Position numbers and translations under genes: made by a program | The notes under the pieces: generated by a model | Databases searched by the model: none | Told to the model about the DNA's origin: nothing | The model's input: the letters and a program-made list of their open reading frames with translations, nothing else | Assembly (NCBI RefSeq): GCF_965363235.1 | Contig: NC_134843.1 | Span: 63,093,865-63,157,864 of the forward strand | Length of the DNA stretch: 64,000 nt | DNA from: Mytilus galloprovincialis | Lineage: Eukaryota > Mollusca > Bivalvia > Mytilida > Mytilidae | Reading direction: 5' to 3' | In this document: positions 49,501 through 60,109 of the stretch, in pieces | Layout of the letters: each line of letters starts with the position of its first letter | How positions within the stretch are numbered: the first letter of the stretch is position 1

Positions 49501-52500
49501 CTCGGATTTCTCTTGAACTGAATTTTAATGTGCGTATTGTTATGCGTTTACTTTACTACATTGGTTAGAGGTATAGGGGGAGGGTTGAGATCTCACAAAC
49601 ATGTTTAACCCCGCCGCATTTTTGCGCCTGTCCCAAGTCAGGAGCCTCTGGCCTTTGTTAGTCTTGTATTATTTTAATTTTAGTTTCTTGTGTACTATTT
49701 GGAAATTAGTATGGCGTTCATTATCACTGGACTAGTATATATTTTTTTAGGGGCCAGCTGAAGGACGCCTCCGGGTGCGGGAATTTCTCGCTACATTGAA
49801 GACCTGTTGGTGACCCTCTGCTGTTGTTTTTTATTTGGTCGGGTTGTTGTCTCTTTGACACATTCCCCATTTCCATTCTCAATTTTATATAAATTCAGTC
49901 AGTTGATTTTATGAATTAGAATGAAATTATTTTCTTCTGAATTGTCTGCCCATAGATGGCATTTTTAGGTAAGGTGTTTTGTGTGATTTGGCAGTTAAAT
50001 CATTCGGCACAACAGGGTGTACTCGATAGGTCACACTAATTTTTATATCCATGCTATTTGATCTTTTGTATCATGTATTAAGCATGTTAAGAGATTGATT
50101 GATTCACAAACTATTATATAAAAAAGAAGATGTGGTATTATTGCCAATGAGACAACTGTCCACAAGAGACCAAAATGACACAGACATTAACAACTATAGA
50201 TCACCGTACGGCCTTCAACAATGAGCAAAGCCCATTCCGCATAGTCAGCTATAAAAGGCCCCGATAATGTTCATATTTAAAATATATGTATGATGACAAT
50301 TTGAGTTGATTCGTAATTTGTATCTGATAAATATTATTAAATGGTTGTTATTAAACCAGCCCTCGGCTCTGTCGTGTGGTATTACACTTTACTCTTTCAT
50401 GTTATTTATTAGTATGATTATTATTTGTGGTTTAGATATACGGGTGTTAACGGAAGAAGAATCTAATTTACATACATCAGAGCTTTTGAAGTATTCTTTT
50501 TGTCAGGCAATGGGCTAACAGACTTGTCTCCTTACATGCTTACATTTATATCTAATTTTCACATTAAATTTTCAATGGTATTTCCAAACCTAGTATAAAT
50601 CAATTCATCAAGGTCAATGAGTTAACAGATTGTGTATATATAATTTCTTTTTAGTTAAATACCACATAAATTAATAAAATGTTAATAAAGTTACCTCGTA
50701 CCAGCTGTATAACCCCACAGACGACAATTAAGAGAAGTCCTATCACCTTGGTTGATGATAGAAATGTCTGTACTTTGGTAACATACTTCATATAGACACC
50801 ATTTAAGGCCACAAATGTCACTGTAGGAAATAAACAAATACATCATATAAAAACGTTTACATAACATATTGAACTGCTAAAAAAAATGGTAGTATAAAAG
50901 TATTGTCATGATCTTGGTATTTTTTTGTTTAAATCTAGGCAGTGCAATCTATGCAATATGAAAAAAAAACGTGATGTTGGGTTTTCATAGCAGTTTTCAA
51001 CAATGAGACAGCAACCCAACAACAAAAATATAACCAAAAAGCATACATGACAAATAGATGGCAACATTACAGCTTGCAACAATGGATAGTTATCTCAATC
51101 TAAAAAAAAATAAATTGCATTTTGATTTGAGCTAATAAACATTGAATATTGTCAATGCATGTACATCAGAAACATTTTAATTCTCTGACAGTTGTGACAG
51201 CTACCCTCAATCATGAAATCCAACATTTTGATCTTTAGACTTTAATATAAACTGTGTATGCAATTCATTAGTTCTAATAAGAATGTCTAGATCTGCTAGT
51301 AAGGATCTCATATGTGTTTTGCTGGCAGCCTTTCTATGCATGTAAAATGTATAATGTCATAACTTGAATGCCATTTTTTATTCTGGATTTGACCTCCTTA
51401 ATTTGATCCAACAATATTAGTTTGTACCACTCTTATTTATTAAGTGTGTATGACTTCAATCTTAACTGACTACAGACCTTACAAGACCCACACAACAGTC
51501 CTGAAAGTGGTGTTCAAGACCAAACAATCAATCAATCTTATTCAATATGCAGAAGAAAAAAAAACATTCAGGAAAAATATCAATAATAGCCTTGCATTGA
51601 AATTGGATGTTATAAATATTTTAAATTGCAATTTATGAAAATTGTACATGTCTACTTTACTCAAATTAAAAACAATGATACACAATCATGGATAATCTGA
51701 TAGTTTATCATGTATATCAATGTTTATAAAACATGTAAAAAATAAAAATAAAAATTGTAAAAATTACCTAATATCCATCCTCCTAAGATTTTAACACCTA
51801 TCTCTGGTGGCCTACATGTGGGAAAGAATGGCTGTAGAATGTAAACAGAAGCACCATAGGAGACAAAGGCCCAGAAAGGTCCATTTATAAGAAGAAAATA
51901 TCCCCATAACAACATGAACGCAGGAAGTGGCCCAAATACATTGAGAATGTAAACATAAGGACCTCCAGAAAAAGGAAACATTGTGCCAAGTTCAGTGAAA
52001 CACAATGCCAGACTTAAATTAATAAAACCACCCACTATCCACATGATCAACGTCAGACCAACAGATCCTGTATTGGCTAAAATCATTGTTGGAGATATGA
52101 ATATTGACACATGTCCAGTTACGGCTACCAAAATAGCCGTGCAGTGTAAAAGATTAATGGATTTCTTCATCTGGATTTTTTCTATGTGTATTCCCACTGC
52201 ATCCTCGTCAACCGAGATATCACTTTGGGGTCGCTCCATTGGAATCTGATTTGATGACAACTCAAACAGACACCTGGATTTTGATGATCTGATATGTAAG
52301 TGTTAGATAGAATATTTGGTTCAATGCATTTTCTGTCCTATGTGCATTAAATATAGAAAAGGAAACCTCATGTTTGTGTTTCATTTTTTTTAAGAAACCG
52401 GAAATTACTAAACTAAAATCTAAATCATACCGATCTAGATACATTAATATTCCGGATATTAGCTTACTTTTCAAGTTGATCGAATAGGGGCAGGAAATGG

Positions 52501-54917
52501 ATTAAATTAAAGAAGATAGCTTCCTTTAACCCATCCCAACAATTTCAATATGTACAAAACTTTATCACTCTCACCACTCGATTTATAAATAAAAAGACAA
52601 GAATGTGTCCCTAGTACACGGATGCCCCACTTGCACTATCATTTTCTATGTTCAGTGGGCCGTGAAATTGGGGTCAAAACTTTAGTTTGGCATTACAATT
52701 ACAAAGATCATATTATCATAGGGAACATGTGTACCAAGTTTCAAGTTGATTGGACTTCAACTTAATCAAAAACTATCTCGACCAAAAACAGTTTAACCTG
52801 AAGTGGACAGACGGAACGGTGGACGGACTGACGGACGAAAGAACAGACGCACAGACCAGAAAACAAAATGCCCCACCTACGATAGTAGAGGGGCATGATG
52901 TACGATAGTAGAGGGGCTAGTAGAGGGGCATTATGTACGATAGTAGAGGGGCATTACATGTACGATATCGTAGGTGGGGCATTATAAGAAAATGTTTATG
53001 ACTGCCATTAAAACAACTCTCTACCAGAGACTCAATACAGAAGGTGGCAGAGTTGAACTAGTTTAATGGCGCCAACCCCATCCCCTAAATAATTTATTCC
53101 TTATGACACAGGCTCGGACACAGGCGTTCTTGTTTCGCTGTGCATGTTATTATCTATAAATGCAGTCTTCTGTTCTATCAAGTCTATAACTGATGGTGCA
53201 TTAAACGCGTGTGACTTTAAGTGAAGATTGCAATCAAGACTTGTCAATGGCAGCAACTAATAAATTCGTGTCTTAAGGATTATGTACCCTTTTTTTCCAA
53301 TGCTAAACCCGCTATGGCAATTTTATCGAAAATCCACAGCCTTTCCCCGTATACTCTTATATTTGACAATTATACACAAAATGGAAAGTGGATTATTTCA
53401 TATCGGTTGAGAATAAGATTTTCTTATTGGATTAAAAGGGGTCACATGACATTCATTATTCTTCAGTAATAAATTCCATCGGCCATTAACAGAAAAAAAA
53501 CGGACCAGAAAACCGGTCGTTAACAAACTTTTACATGATAATGACCGGTGGGGCGTGGTTTCCGTCTGATAATGACCGTTGGGGCGTGGTTTCCGTCTGA
53601 TAATGACCGTTGGGGCGTGGTTTCTCTGTTAATGACCGGTGGGGCGTGGTTTCTCTTTTTAGAGAGATGAACCTTTTATAAAATATGTTCCTGTTTATAT
53701 ATGATTATATTTAAGTTGTTGAATTGTTTATTATGTTTTCGTTAATTATATAATTAAAGATAACTTGATTAATAAGTATTTATATACTGAAAAATTGCAC
53801 TTAAATGAATGGCAGTATTACTACGACTGGTCTTCACTCTTTGCCATTGAAATCGTACAACTACTCGAGTTCACTGTAGGCATTTTGAATTTATGAGAAT
53901 TTTCCAAAACATGGTTTCTCAATGGTATTATTATTTGTACTCGTATTAACTAATATCTTTATTTCAAAACTTGTTTTAGGGTAATCATTGCTAGCACTGC
54001 ATTCATTAATTATATAATAGTTCTGGGAAAACTGTTCATTATCGTGATACATGGACTGCCCGTAGGACAGTGGTATTGACTGCGACAGCGATAATGACCT
54101 CGCCTTCGGCTCAGTCATTATCACTATCTTAGTCAATACCACTGTTCTGTGGGCAGTCCATATATCACGATAATGACCAGTTTTGCAAGAACTATTATAT
54201 AATTAATGAATGCAGTGCTAGCAATGATTACCCTAAAACAAGTTTTGAAATAAAGATATTAGTTAATACGAGTACAAATAATAATATTCAAAATGTAATC
54301 CTTGGCAGAACTGATGTTTGCAAACATAAAACAAAAATGAAAATACCACAAAACAAAAACAAATGAAATGAATAAAAATACAAAAACTAAAGAATACCTC
54401 AAGGAAACTACGTCAAGCTTCTTTGCATTGTTATAACAAAAACTTAAGTACCTAATATCCATCCTCCCAGGAGTTTTACACATATTTCCGGCGGTCTGCA
54501 AGTTGGAAAGAATGGCTGAAGAATGTACATTGACGCGCCATAAGAAACAAAGGCCCAGAATGGACCTTGAACAAGTAGATACGTTCCCCATAATACAAGA
54601 AATGCAGGTAATGGTCCAAAAACATGAAATACATATGTATATGATCCTCCTGCAAATGGAAACATCGCTGAAAGTTCCGTGAAACACATAGCCAGACACA
54701 GATTGATAAATCCACCAACGGCCCACATAATTAACGTCAGGCCAATAGACCCAGCATTGGCTAAAATCAGTGATGAATTGATAAATATTGAAACATGTCC
54801 GGTAACAGCTACCAAAATGGATGTACATTTTAACAGATTGATAGATTTTTTCATCTGAATCGTTTCTATTGTTCTCACATTCAGGTCAGTGCTTTCTTCT
54901 TTTTCTCTTCGTTCCAT
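43544..54917 (-). CDS. SLC7/LAT-type amino-acid transporter with two alternative first coding exons
   Basis: Shared exons, 5' to 3': 50695-50820, 48983-49082, 48197-48241, 47734-47857, 47131-47234, 46604-46700, 44923-45072, 44350-44527, 43544-43596 (stop TGA). Each has GT-AG sites and the frame is unbroken. Either first exon (54452-54917 or 51768-52239) ends in phase 1 and fits the 50695-50820 exon, giving 480 or 482 residues, normal for light chains (about 490-510). SLC7 marks: FSYGGWQ in TM6, MEETKNPARDLPRAVYI before TM7, LNASIMGHSRVLFAGARNGH after TM8, RRYRPDMKRPYKVNIALPIV before TM11 and TGVPVYLFGVIWKSKPKS after TM12. A cysteine in FFPTCRPPE is where light chains form a disulfide with SLC3 heavy chains, so a heteromeric plasma-membrane exchanger is likely. 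Oddity: TM1 has HVSIF where the family has GSGIF. Substrate and subtype cannot be assigned. Confidence 0.93.
43995..44137 (+). repeat. Dispersed 'accaagtcaggaatatgacag' family copy (SLC7 last intron)
   Basis: 'aaatgcctgtaccaagtcaggaatatgacagtt' through 'gttcagtatttttgtg.ttttacttttt' matches 62831-62966. A scrap of the 'cattg.caatcataccacatcttct' family (43788-43835) precedes it. Both lie between exons 43544-43596 and 44350-44527. Confidence 0.85.
45388..46230. repeat. Possible element with weak inverted ends (SLC7 intron)
   Basis: 'gtgcgctcagttggcgtg' near 45405 is roughly complementary to 'ctagccaaccgagtgcac' near 46202, and 'gtgttctgaac' near 45419 to 'gttcagaacac' near 46132. The interior is AT-rich with a (TA)n tract at 45569-45592. 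No coding capacity was recognised. Confidence 0.35.
49590..49885 (-). repeat. Dispersed repeat copy (SLC7 intron)
   Basis: It begins with 'taaccccgccgcattt..gc.cctgtcccaagtcaggagcct' as at 57652-57715, then continues with different sequence ('ggggccagctgaaggacgcctccgggtg', 'gttgttgtctctttgacacattcccc'). It is a related but mosaic family member. Confidence 0.7.
50112..50268 (+). repeat. Dispersed repeat, 'gaagatgtggtat.attgcc' family (SLC7 intron)
   Basis: Well-kept copy matching 29757-29890 and, inverted, 57640-57955. It contains 'tataaaagg' at 50250-50258, a TATA-box-like word that the inverted copy at 57815-57830 has lost ('cctattata'). Confidence 0.85.
51768..52239 (-). CDS. SLC7 proximal alternative first coding exon (1a)
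   Basis: It encodes 157 residues plus one base, from ATG at 52239-52237 (MERPQSDISV) to donor ATTAG|GTAATT. It covers the cytosolic N-terminus, TM1 (residues 31-52, containing TGHVSIF), TM2, TM3 and the loop with Cys142 in PTCRPPE. An upstream in-frame extension to 52260 starts with TTG, so the ATG at 52239 was chosen; its protein begins MER like the distal exon. By hand alignment of the last 139 residues it is about 80% identical to exon 1b. Confidence 0.9.
52593..52866. repeat. Dispersed repeat with (GACG)n-like tract, copy 2
   Basis: Same order of phrases as 41085-41372, with a shorter, more decayed 'gacgga' tract. It lies about 350 bp upstream of the exon 1a start on the minus strand, so it may sit in that exon's promoter region. 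Confidence 0.85.
52868..52982. repeat. Palindrome-ended array of 'gtacgatagtagaggggcat'
   Basis: ATGCCCCACCTACGATA and TATCGTAGGTGGGGCAT face each other. Between them 'gtacgatagtagaggggcat' is repeated three to four times. It directly abuts the (GACG)n repeat. Confidence 0.85.
53533..53665. repeat. Tandem array of 31-37-bp GGGGCGTGG units between the two first exons
   Basis: Four units of 'ataatgaccgttggggcgtggtttc' lie at 53537-53655. GGGGCGTGG resembles the binding sites of KLF/SP-type zinc-finger proteins. The array is about 1.3 kb upstream of exon 1a on the minus strand. Confidence 0.85.
53926..54286. repeat. 361-bp palindromic element between the two first exons
   Basis: The arms (53926-54080 and 54125-54286) are near-perfect complements, for example 'gtactcgtattaactaatat' at the left and its inverse at the right, and 'tggactgcccgtaggacag' with its partner near 54145. 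The GC-richer centre forms a further hairpin. Its 'gcagtgctagcaatgatta' word is shared with 59035-59055. Confidence 0.9.
54452..54917 (-). CDS. SLC7 distal alternative first coding exon (1b)
   Basis: It encodes 155 residues plus one base, from ATG at 54917 (MERREKEEST) to donor ATTAG|GTACTT. Layout equals exon 1a: HVS at residues 41-43 and Cys140 in PTCRPPE. Differences from 1a concentrate after TM1 (INSSL versus ISPTM), in TM3 (YTYVFHVFG versus YVYILNVFG) and in TM3-4 (GTYLLVQG versus GYFLLING). No second set of downstream exons lies between 54452 and 52239, so it either splices to the shared exon at 50820 or is a stranded duplicate. Confidence 0.88.
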
Positions 54918-55372
54918 TTTTAAAACTAAGATGTATTCCTTGATGTTGAAATGAAACTATAACATATTAATTCAAAAGTGTCCTCAGTGTTCTATTTAAA
55001 CGAGAGAAGTTTTGTAAACTGATTCTTGTTTACAATTGAGATAAATGAACCGTAAAATGTTTACATGTACATGTATAACGTTTATTATTTAATCTTCGAT
55101 TGTTGACCAAGTCAAAAATGAGACCAATTTCATGATACTTATCCGTTATAGGTGCTACAAACGTACTATGTACTTAATAATCAAGATAATGTAGATATCA
55201 ATCGAATTTCTATTTATGTGGTCAACCGGACGTCGAAAATAATTTTCATTATAATATACTAACCATAGCATAAAACATTGTCATTGAAATCAAATGTAAA
55301 ATCATGCAGATTTAAAAATAAATTCAAAATCAATATCTATCTAAAACTACGTTTAAGAAACTTGTAAATTGC

Positions 55373-55403
<31 letters not shown>

Positions 55404-55782
55404 AGCAAACATGCCCCAAGTTTGATCAATCTGTCTGTATAATTAAATTCCCTCCAAGTATGATCAGAAATTACAAGATATGCATATGACCTTAGCTTAG
55501 TCTTTATTGCATGAAGATACATTAAAGATAGTAGTATTCGTAATCTTGCGACCTCGTTTAACTAATTTCTTGTGTTATGGGGGAACACCAAATATGTTAT
55601 GCATACTTTGAACGAGAAATATATATGATAGCTAGGAAATGCTGTCGGTAACTAGACAAAAACGGGTATATGTAAGTCCGATAGATCCGACATTATGTCT
55701 TGTAAAATCATAAAACCTTGGAATCTCTTAAAATGACACCCAACAGTGTTAAAATTGTTATGCTGACTATTCTTTGTCCGTC

Positions 55783-55990
55783 CCTCAGCGGGATTCGAAC
55801 TCACATCTTTGATACACTATAGCACCAATCCACAGGCACTTGCCTCAGAAAAAAAATTCCTATGTTATATTAAGGTATAAATAGGAATTTTTTTCTGAGA
55901 AAAGTGCCTGTGCAACAATCGCTTAGCCTCATGTCCAGCGCTCTATACCACTCGACCACATCCTCTAGACCACTCGACCACATCCGCTCT
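55783..55990 (-). mobile_element. tRNA-derived SINE split by a small palindrome
   Basis: Minus-strand reading gives an A-box-like TGGTCGAGTGGTATAGAGCG (near 55942-55957) and a B box GTTCGAATCC (55791-55800). They are too far apart because an 82-bp palindrome (55831-55912) lies between them; without it the spacing would be tRNA-like. A second 'ccactcgaccacatcc' follows at 55971-55986. Confidence 0.65.
55831..55912. mobile_element. 82-bp palindromic MITE inside the SINE head
   Basis: The ends CACAGGCACTT and AAGTGCCTGTG are inverted, continuing inward with 'ctcagaaaaaaaattcctat' and its complement around a short centre. 'caatc' precedes it and recurs at 55916-55920, a possible but not exact target duplication. 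Confidence 0.8.
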
Positions 55991-57115
55991 ATATATTTAT
56001 GTGTTCCTGATTTATGCAACACAAGTAAAGTGAAGCCGAAGTAGAAATGGGCATGGGTCTGAGGCTGTTTGGCGATGCTGTTGACATTGATTCACTTTAT
56101 TATCCTTATCCGACATAAGAATAAAAGGATCAGTTAAAAAGATTCAATGCTTATATCACGGACCTGCTTTCATAAGTTCTAACTTTAGATAAGAAATAGT
56201 ATGTTCTGAATAATTTGTTGTTGTTTTATTTAAGTCCAGTGTTCATATTCCTGCATATGATGTGAGGGGGGAGTGGGTCGGACCTTTATCAGGACGTCGG
56301 GATCGGTGTTTTTAAGCCCGGGATTTCGGTATTGATCCTGGAATTCTTTTTTCGAATTTCGGAATGTCGGGATTTAAATTTCTTTAAATTCGGGACCTCG
56401 GGATTTCATAATTTTAAGACCGGAATTTCGCGATCATGACCCCTCCGACTGTAGATTCAAATTCTCAACAGGGTAGTCTACAGAAAGATGTCTGCACTCG
56501 TACACATTTTGATAGCGTGTATACTCATTATATAGTGGAAAAGCAGATGTACATGCAGGTTGGTTCTAAAGTTGTGCTGTTACGCCACGTTCCAAAGTTA
56601 TGGGAAAGGTTGGGCATTCACAGACATTTTCTATTTGCCTGAGTGTACAAATGTTCTAATACTTCGGTTGTCGTTGGGTGATGTCTGTCATATTAGATTT
56701 TTGTTACTATTAAATGTATTATGATAAATCTGGTCGTTAGTTTTCACATTTTGCCATGTCGGTTATTTTTTTCCTCATAGTTTATCTATACGTCATGGGT
56801 TTTGTAAATTGACAAAGGCCGATAGTAAGGGTGACCTGCAATTGCTTACATTCATGCTATTTAGAGTCTGGTGGCCTGATACCAACATAATATTTGCTAT
56901 ATGCAGCTTATCCTGATGATTTACAATTAATATTATTTGTCTCCTTCCAATTATTCAAGCATTTCTAAGTGTTTGTAATATGTCAGATCAACCCCAGTTT
57001 TTGGTTGCTAAGCCTTTAGTTTTCTTTGTTGTGTCTTGTGTACTATTAATTGTCTGATTGTCCTTTTTTTTTAGCCATGGTGCTGTCAGTTTATTTTCGA
57101 TCTATGAGTTTAATA
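55991..57115. other. Noncoding stretch
   Basis: It has a patch of repeated 'cgggatttcg'/'ggaatttcg' words at 56290-56432 and otherwise AT-rich sequence. A 68-codon frame from 56436 is not recognised and lacks splice support. Confidence 0.45.
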
Positions 57116-57124
57116 TCCCTCTAT

Positions 57125-57256
57125 ATGCATTGGCGGATCCAGGGGGCGGGTTCCGGGGCCGTGGACCCCCCCTTTTTTTTGGACGATCAATGCATTTGAA
57201 TGGGGACATATAGTTGGAACCCCCCTTTTTCAAATGGCTGGATTCGCCCCTGGCAT
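57125..57256. repeat. Inverted-repeat element with GGCGGATCCAGGGG end
   Basis: 'ggcggatccag' and 'ctggattcgcc' face each other around C- and T-runs ('accccccctttttttt', 'aacccccctttttc'). MITE-like; no gene. Confidence 0.7.
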
Positions 57257-57439
57257 GGTATATTTCGCCCCTCTTTTGCAAGATTGCAAGTTCAGTGAAA
57301 CACATACTATTAGGATAGGCACATATTGGCAAACAACCGACCGAATTAAACGGCATCTATATACGATGGAACGCGATACAAATATTGAAACAAAACCGTT
57401 GTCGGCTACCCAAATAACAGAGCACTCTGACAGAATAGA

Positions 57440-57597
57440 TTGTTTTTTTCATCTGAAATGTTGTACTGTATTTTTTGTGTGTTTTTTTCATCTGAAATGT
57501 TGTACTGTATATTTTGTGTGTTTTTTCATCTGAAATGTTGTACTGTATATTTTGTGTGTTTTTTTCATCTGAAATGTCGTACTGTATTTTTTGTGTG
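57440..57597. repeat. 39-bp minisatellite, four units
   Basis: 'tttttttcatctgaaatgt' plus 'gtactgtatattttgtgtg' is repeated four times with few changes. Confidence 0.95.
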
Positions 57598-57639
57598 TCT
57601 CTCTTAGTAAGAGTCTTACATTTAAAATCAAATATTGTC

Positions 57640-57955
57640 TAAAGTTGCCATTTTTAACCCCGCCACATTATTTATGTATGTGCCTGTCCCAAGTCAGGAG
57701 CCTGTAATTCAGTGGTTGTCGTTTGTTTATATGTTACATTTTTCGTTCATTTTTTTTACATAAATAAGGCCGTTAGTTTTCTCGTTTGAATTGTTTTACA
57801 TTGTCTTATCGGGGCCTATTATAGCTGAGTATGTGGTATGGGCTTTGCTCATTGTTGAAGGCCGTACGGTGACCTATAGTTGTTAATGTCTGTGTCATTT
57901 TGATTTTTTGTGGATAGTTGTCTCATTGGCAATCATACCACATCTTCTTTTTTAT
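57640..57955 (-). repeat. Longest copy of the 'gaagatgtggtatgattgcc' dispersed family
   Basis: The inverted order runs from 'taaccccgccacatta' through 'ctgtcccaagtcaggagcct', 'aaggccgttagttttctcgt', 'cttatcggggcctattatag' and 'gaaggccgtacggtgaccta' to 'ggcaatcataccacatcttc'. It links the pieces seen separately at 29757, 49590, 50112 and 59800. Confidence 0.88.
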
Positions 57956-58750
57956 ATTGCCATGTTTATCATCATATCACAGTAATAATAATTTGTAGAA
58001 GAACTTTCAAATATCATTCTTTGCTAACTTTAATATATTTGAATACTTGATTTTAAAGAATGTAAAGAGAAGTTAAAAGTTCTAAAATCAAACATCCCCT
58101 ATTAAATGTCAATGACAATCATTACACACATCATCATGCTTGAACATTGGATAGATAAAATGTGCCGTGTATTAAACGCGGGGGACATAGAAACACTGAT
58201 CGTCCTGAATATGCATGAAATATTTGCCTCTGGACGTTAAGTAATCAACAATCAATCAGTCATTGGAATTCTGTTCTTTTATTTCGACTGTATATATATA
58301 TATATATACTGCACTCGTTCTATTTGAGCAGTTAAAATGCGTTGACTGTATATTTCTATGTTATATACAGTCACTGACCCGATATCACTTTTCCTCATGA
58401 ATATTTAAATAGAAATTGCCGAAATAATATTGAATTATTCATACGACCTCTTCAACCTGTTCTTGTTTCAAATGCATACAACGTGGGTGGAAAGACTCAA
58501 CATTGTTTCTTTTGCAATTATTGGAAAAACATATTTAATTTGCTAATATTTTTTGTTTTCAACCTATAAATCATTATGTTTTATGCTTATGGTTGATATT
58601 TAAGTCCATACTCAAACGATTTCGTTCACCATCGAGTGTTGGTTTCAACAGGAAAATGTAAATTTCATTGTGTTGTATATTTCTCCGCGAGCATGATGTG
58701 AGGTCTTTTTAAAGGGTGTTTCCCCTAATATTTAAATCAAATAAATAACC

Positions 58751-59497
58751 TTAAGGTTTATGTACCCTTCTGTAGCCATTTTTGTACGAACTTTTCAAAC
58801 TTCAATTGTATCAAAACTACAGATATAATGAATAATAGAGATAGGCCATTTTGTACATATTCCAAGGGGAAACTTGATGCAAAGCATTATTTTTTACTGT
58901 TCCATTGCATTTAATAGAAAAAGAGGACTTTGTGGCAAATAAATCAAGATTTTTATAGAAAATCCACAGCCTTTATCCTTGTACTCTCATATTTGGCAAT
59001 TTGATGACTGATAGATATAGGATTATTGCATGCAGTGCTAGCATTGATTTCCTTAAAACAAGTTTATAAATGTAGTTATTGGTAAAGACAAGTATAAATA
59101 TGGCCAAAATCAAGTACACCTTTTAGGGTGCGCTCGACTTTAGTGACTCAGCACGAGGTGTTTTGGAATTTACAGGTTACTTAGAACTTTTTGTAAAAAA
59201 TAAACACTAGCACATCATAGAAAATCAAGTGAGTAATTTATGTTTCAAATTTTATAACAAAAATCTCTGTATTAAAGGCTGTGGATTTTCTATAAAAATC
59301 TTGATTTATTTGCCACAAAGTCCTCTTTTTCTATCAAATGCAATGAAACAGTAAAAAATAATGCTTTACATCAAGTTTCCCCTTAGAACATGTAGTAAAT
59401 GGCCTATCTCTATTATTTATTATATCTTTAGTTTTGATACAATTGAGGTTTGAAAAATTCGTACAAAAATGGCTACAGAAGGGTACATAAACCTTAA
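58751..59497. repeat. 747-bp inverted-repeat element
   Basis: Arms of about 225 bp (58751-58975 and 59275-59497, TTAAGGTTTATGTACCC at the left and its inverse at the right) are over 90% complementary by eye. The 300-bp centre holds 'gcagtgctagcattgattt', shared with the palindrome at 53926-54286. A partial copy of one arm end lies at 53272-53350. Confidence 0.9.
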
Positions 59498-59799
59498 CGC
59501 ATTAAACAACAATTAAAAATGTTTTTTTTTTTTTTTAGATTGCAGTATAAAGACAATAATAGTGCATTGACTTGACATATCAACGATATAAGGATTCGGC
59601 CCGAAACAGGGAAATAGCTCGGCTATATATATCAGTCTGATATAATAACTAAATAAGAAGTTACCTGTATTGTGTGTGTTTTGTATGCGTGCTGTCTATA
59701 TATATATAAATCAATATGCATGACGATGAGTGTACATCCACATTTGTATGGCAAGCCGTTTTTATATTTATTCACTTTCAATGTTCAATGTTCGGTGTG

Positions 59800-59915
59800 A
59801 GCCAAAGCTCCGGGTTGAAGGCCGTACCTTGGTCTATAATGGTTTACTTTTATAGATTTTTACTTGAATGGAGAGTTGTCTCATTGTCACTCATACCACA
59901 TCTTCCTCGATCTAT
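59800..59915 (-). repeat. Short copy of the 'gaagatgtggtatgattgcc' family
   Basis: 'gttgaaggccgtaccttggtctataatggtt...gagttgtctcattg.cactcataccacatcttcc' matches the end of 57640-57955. Confidence 0.8.
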
Positions 59916-60109
59916 GTTGTTGACATACAAATTACTAAAATGGGAAAAAGGGGGGGGGTATGTGCATTACCACGAAAGTTTTAAATGATTATTTCACGAT
60001 TAACGAAAGAAAAAAAGGCAATCCCTTGCTTCCTATCAATATGAATGACATTTGTTTAATTGTAATTGTTTATTGTTTAAATTTATAGATTCTTATTCAA
60101 TATATGAAA

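Noticed and set aside
51983-52249. Plus-strand ORF opposite SLC7 exon 1a
   Set aside because: It is the antisense shadow of a well-supported exon.
52240-52260. Longer start for SLC7 exon 1a beginning at 52260
   Set aside because: The first codon there is TTG. The first ATG is at 52239, which also gives a MER start like exon 1b.
57102-57356. Minus-strand ORF over the GGCGGATCCAGGGG element
   Set aside because: It crosses a MITE-like repeat with homopolymer runs and shows no domain.
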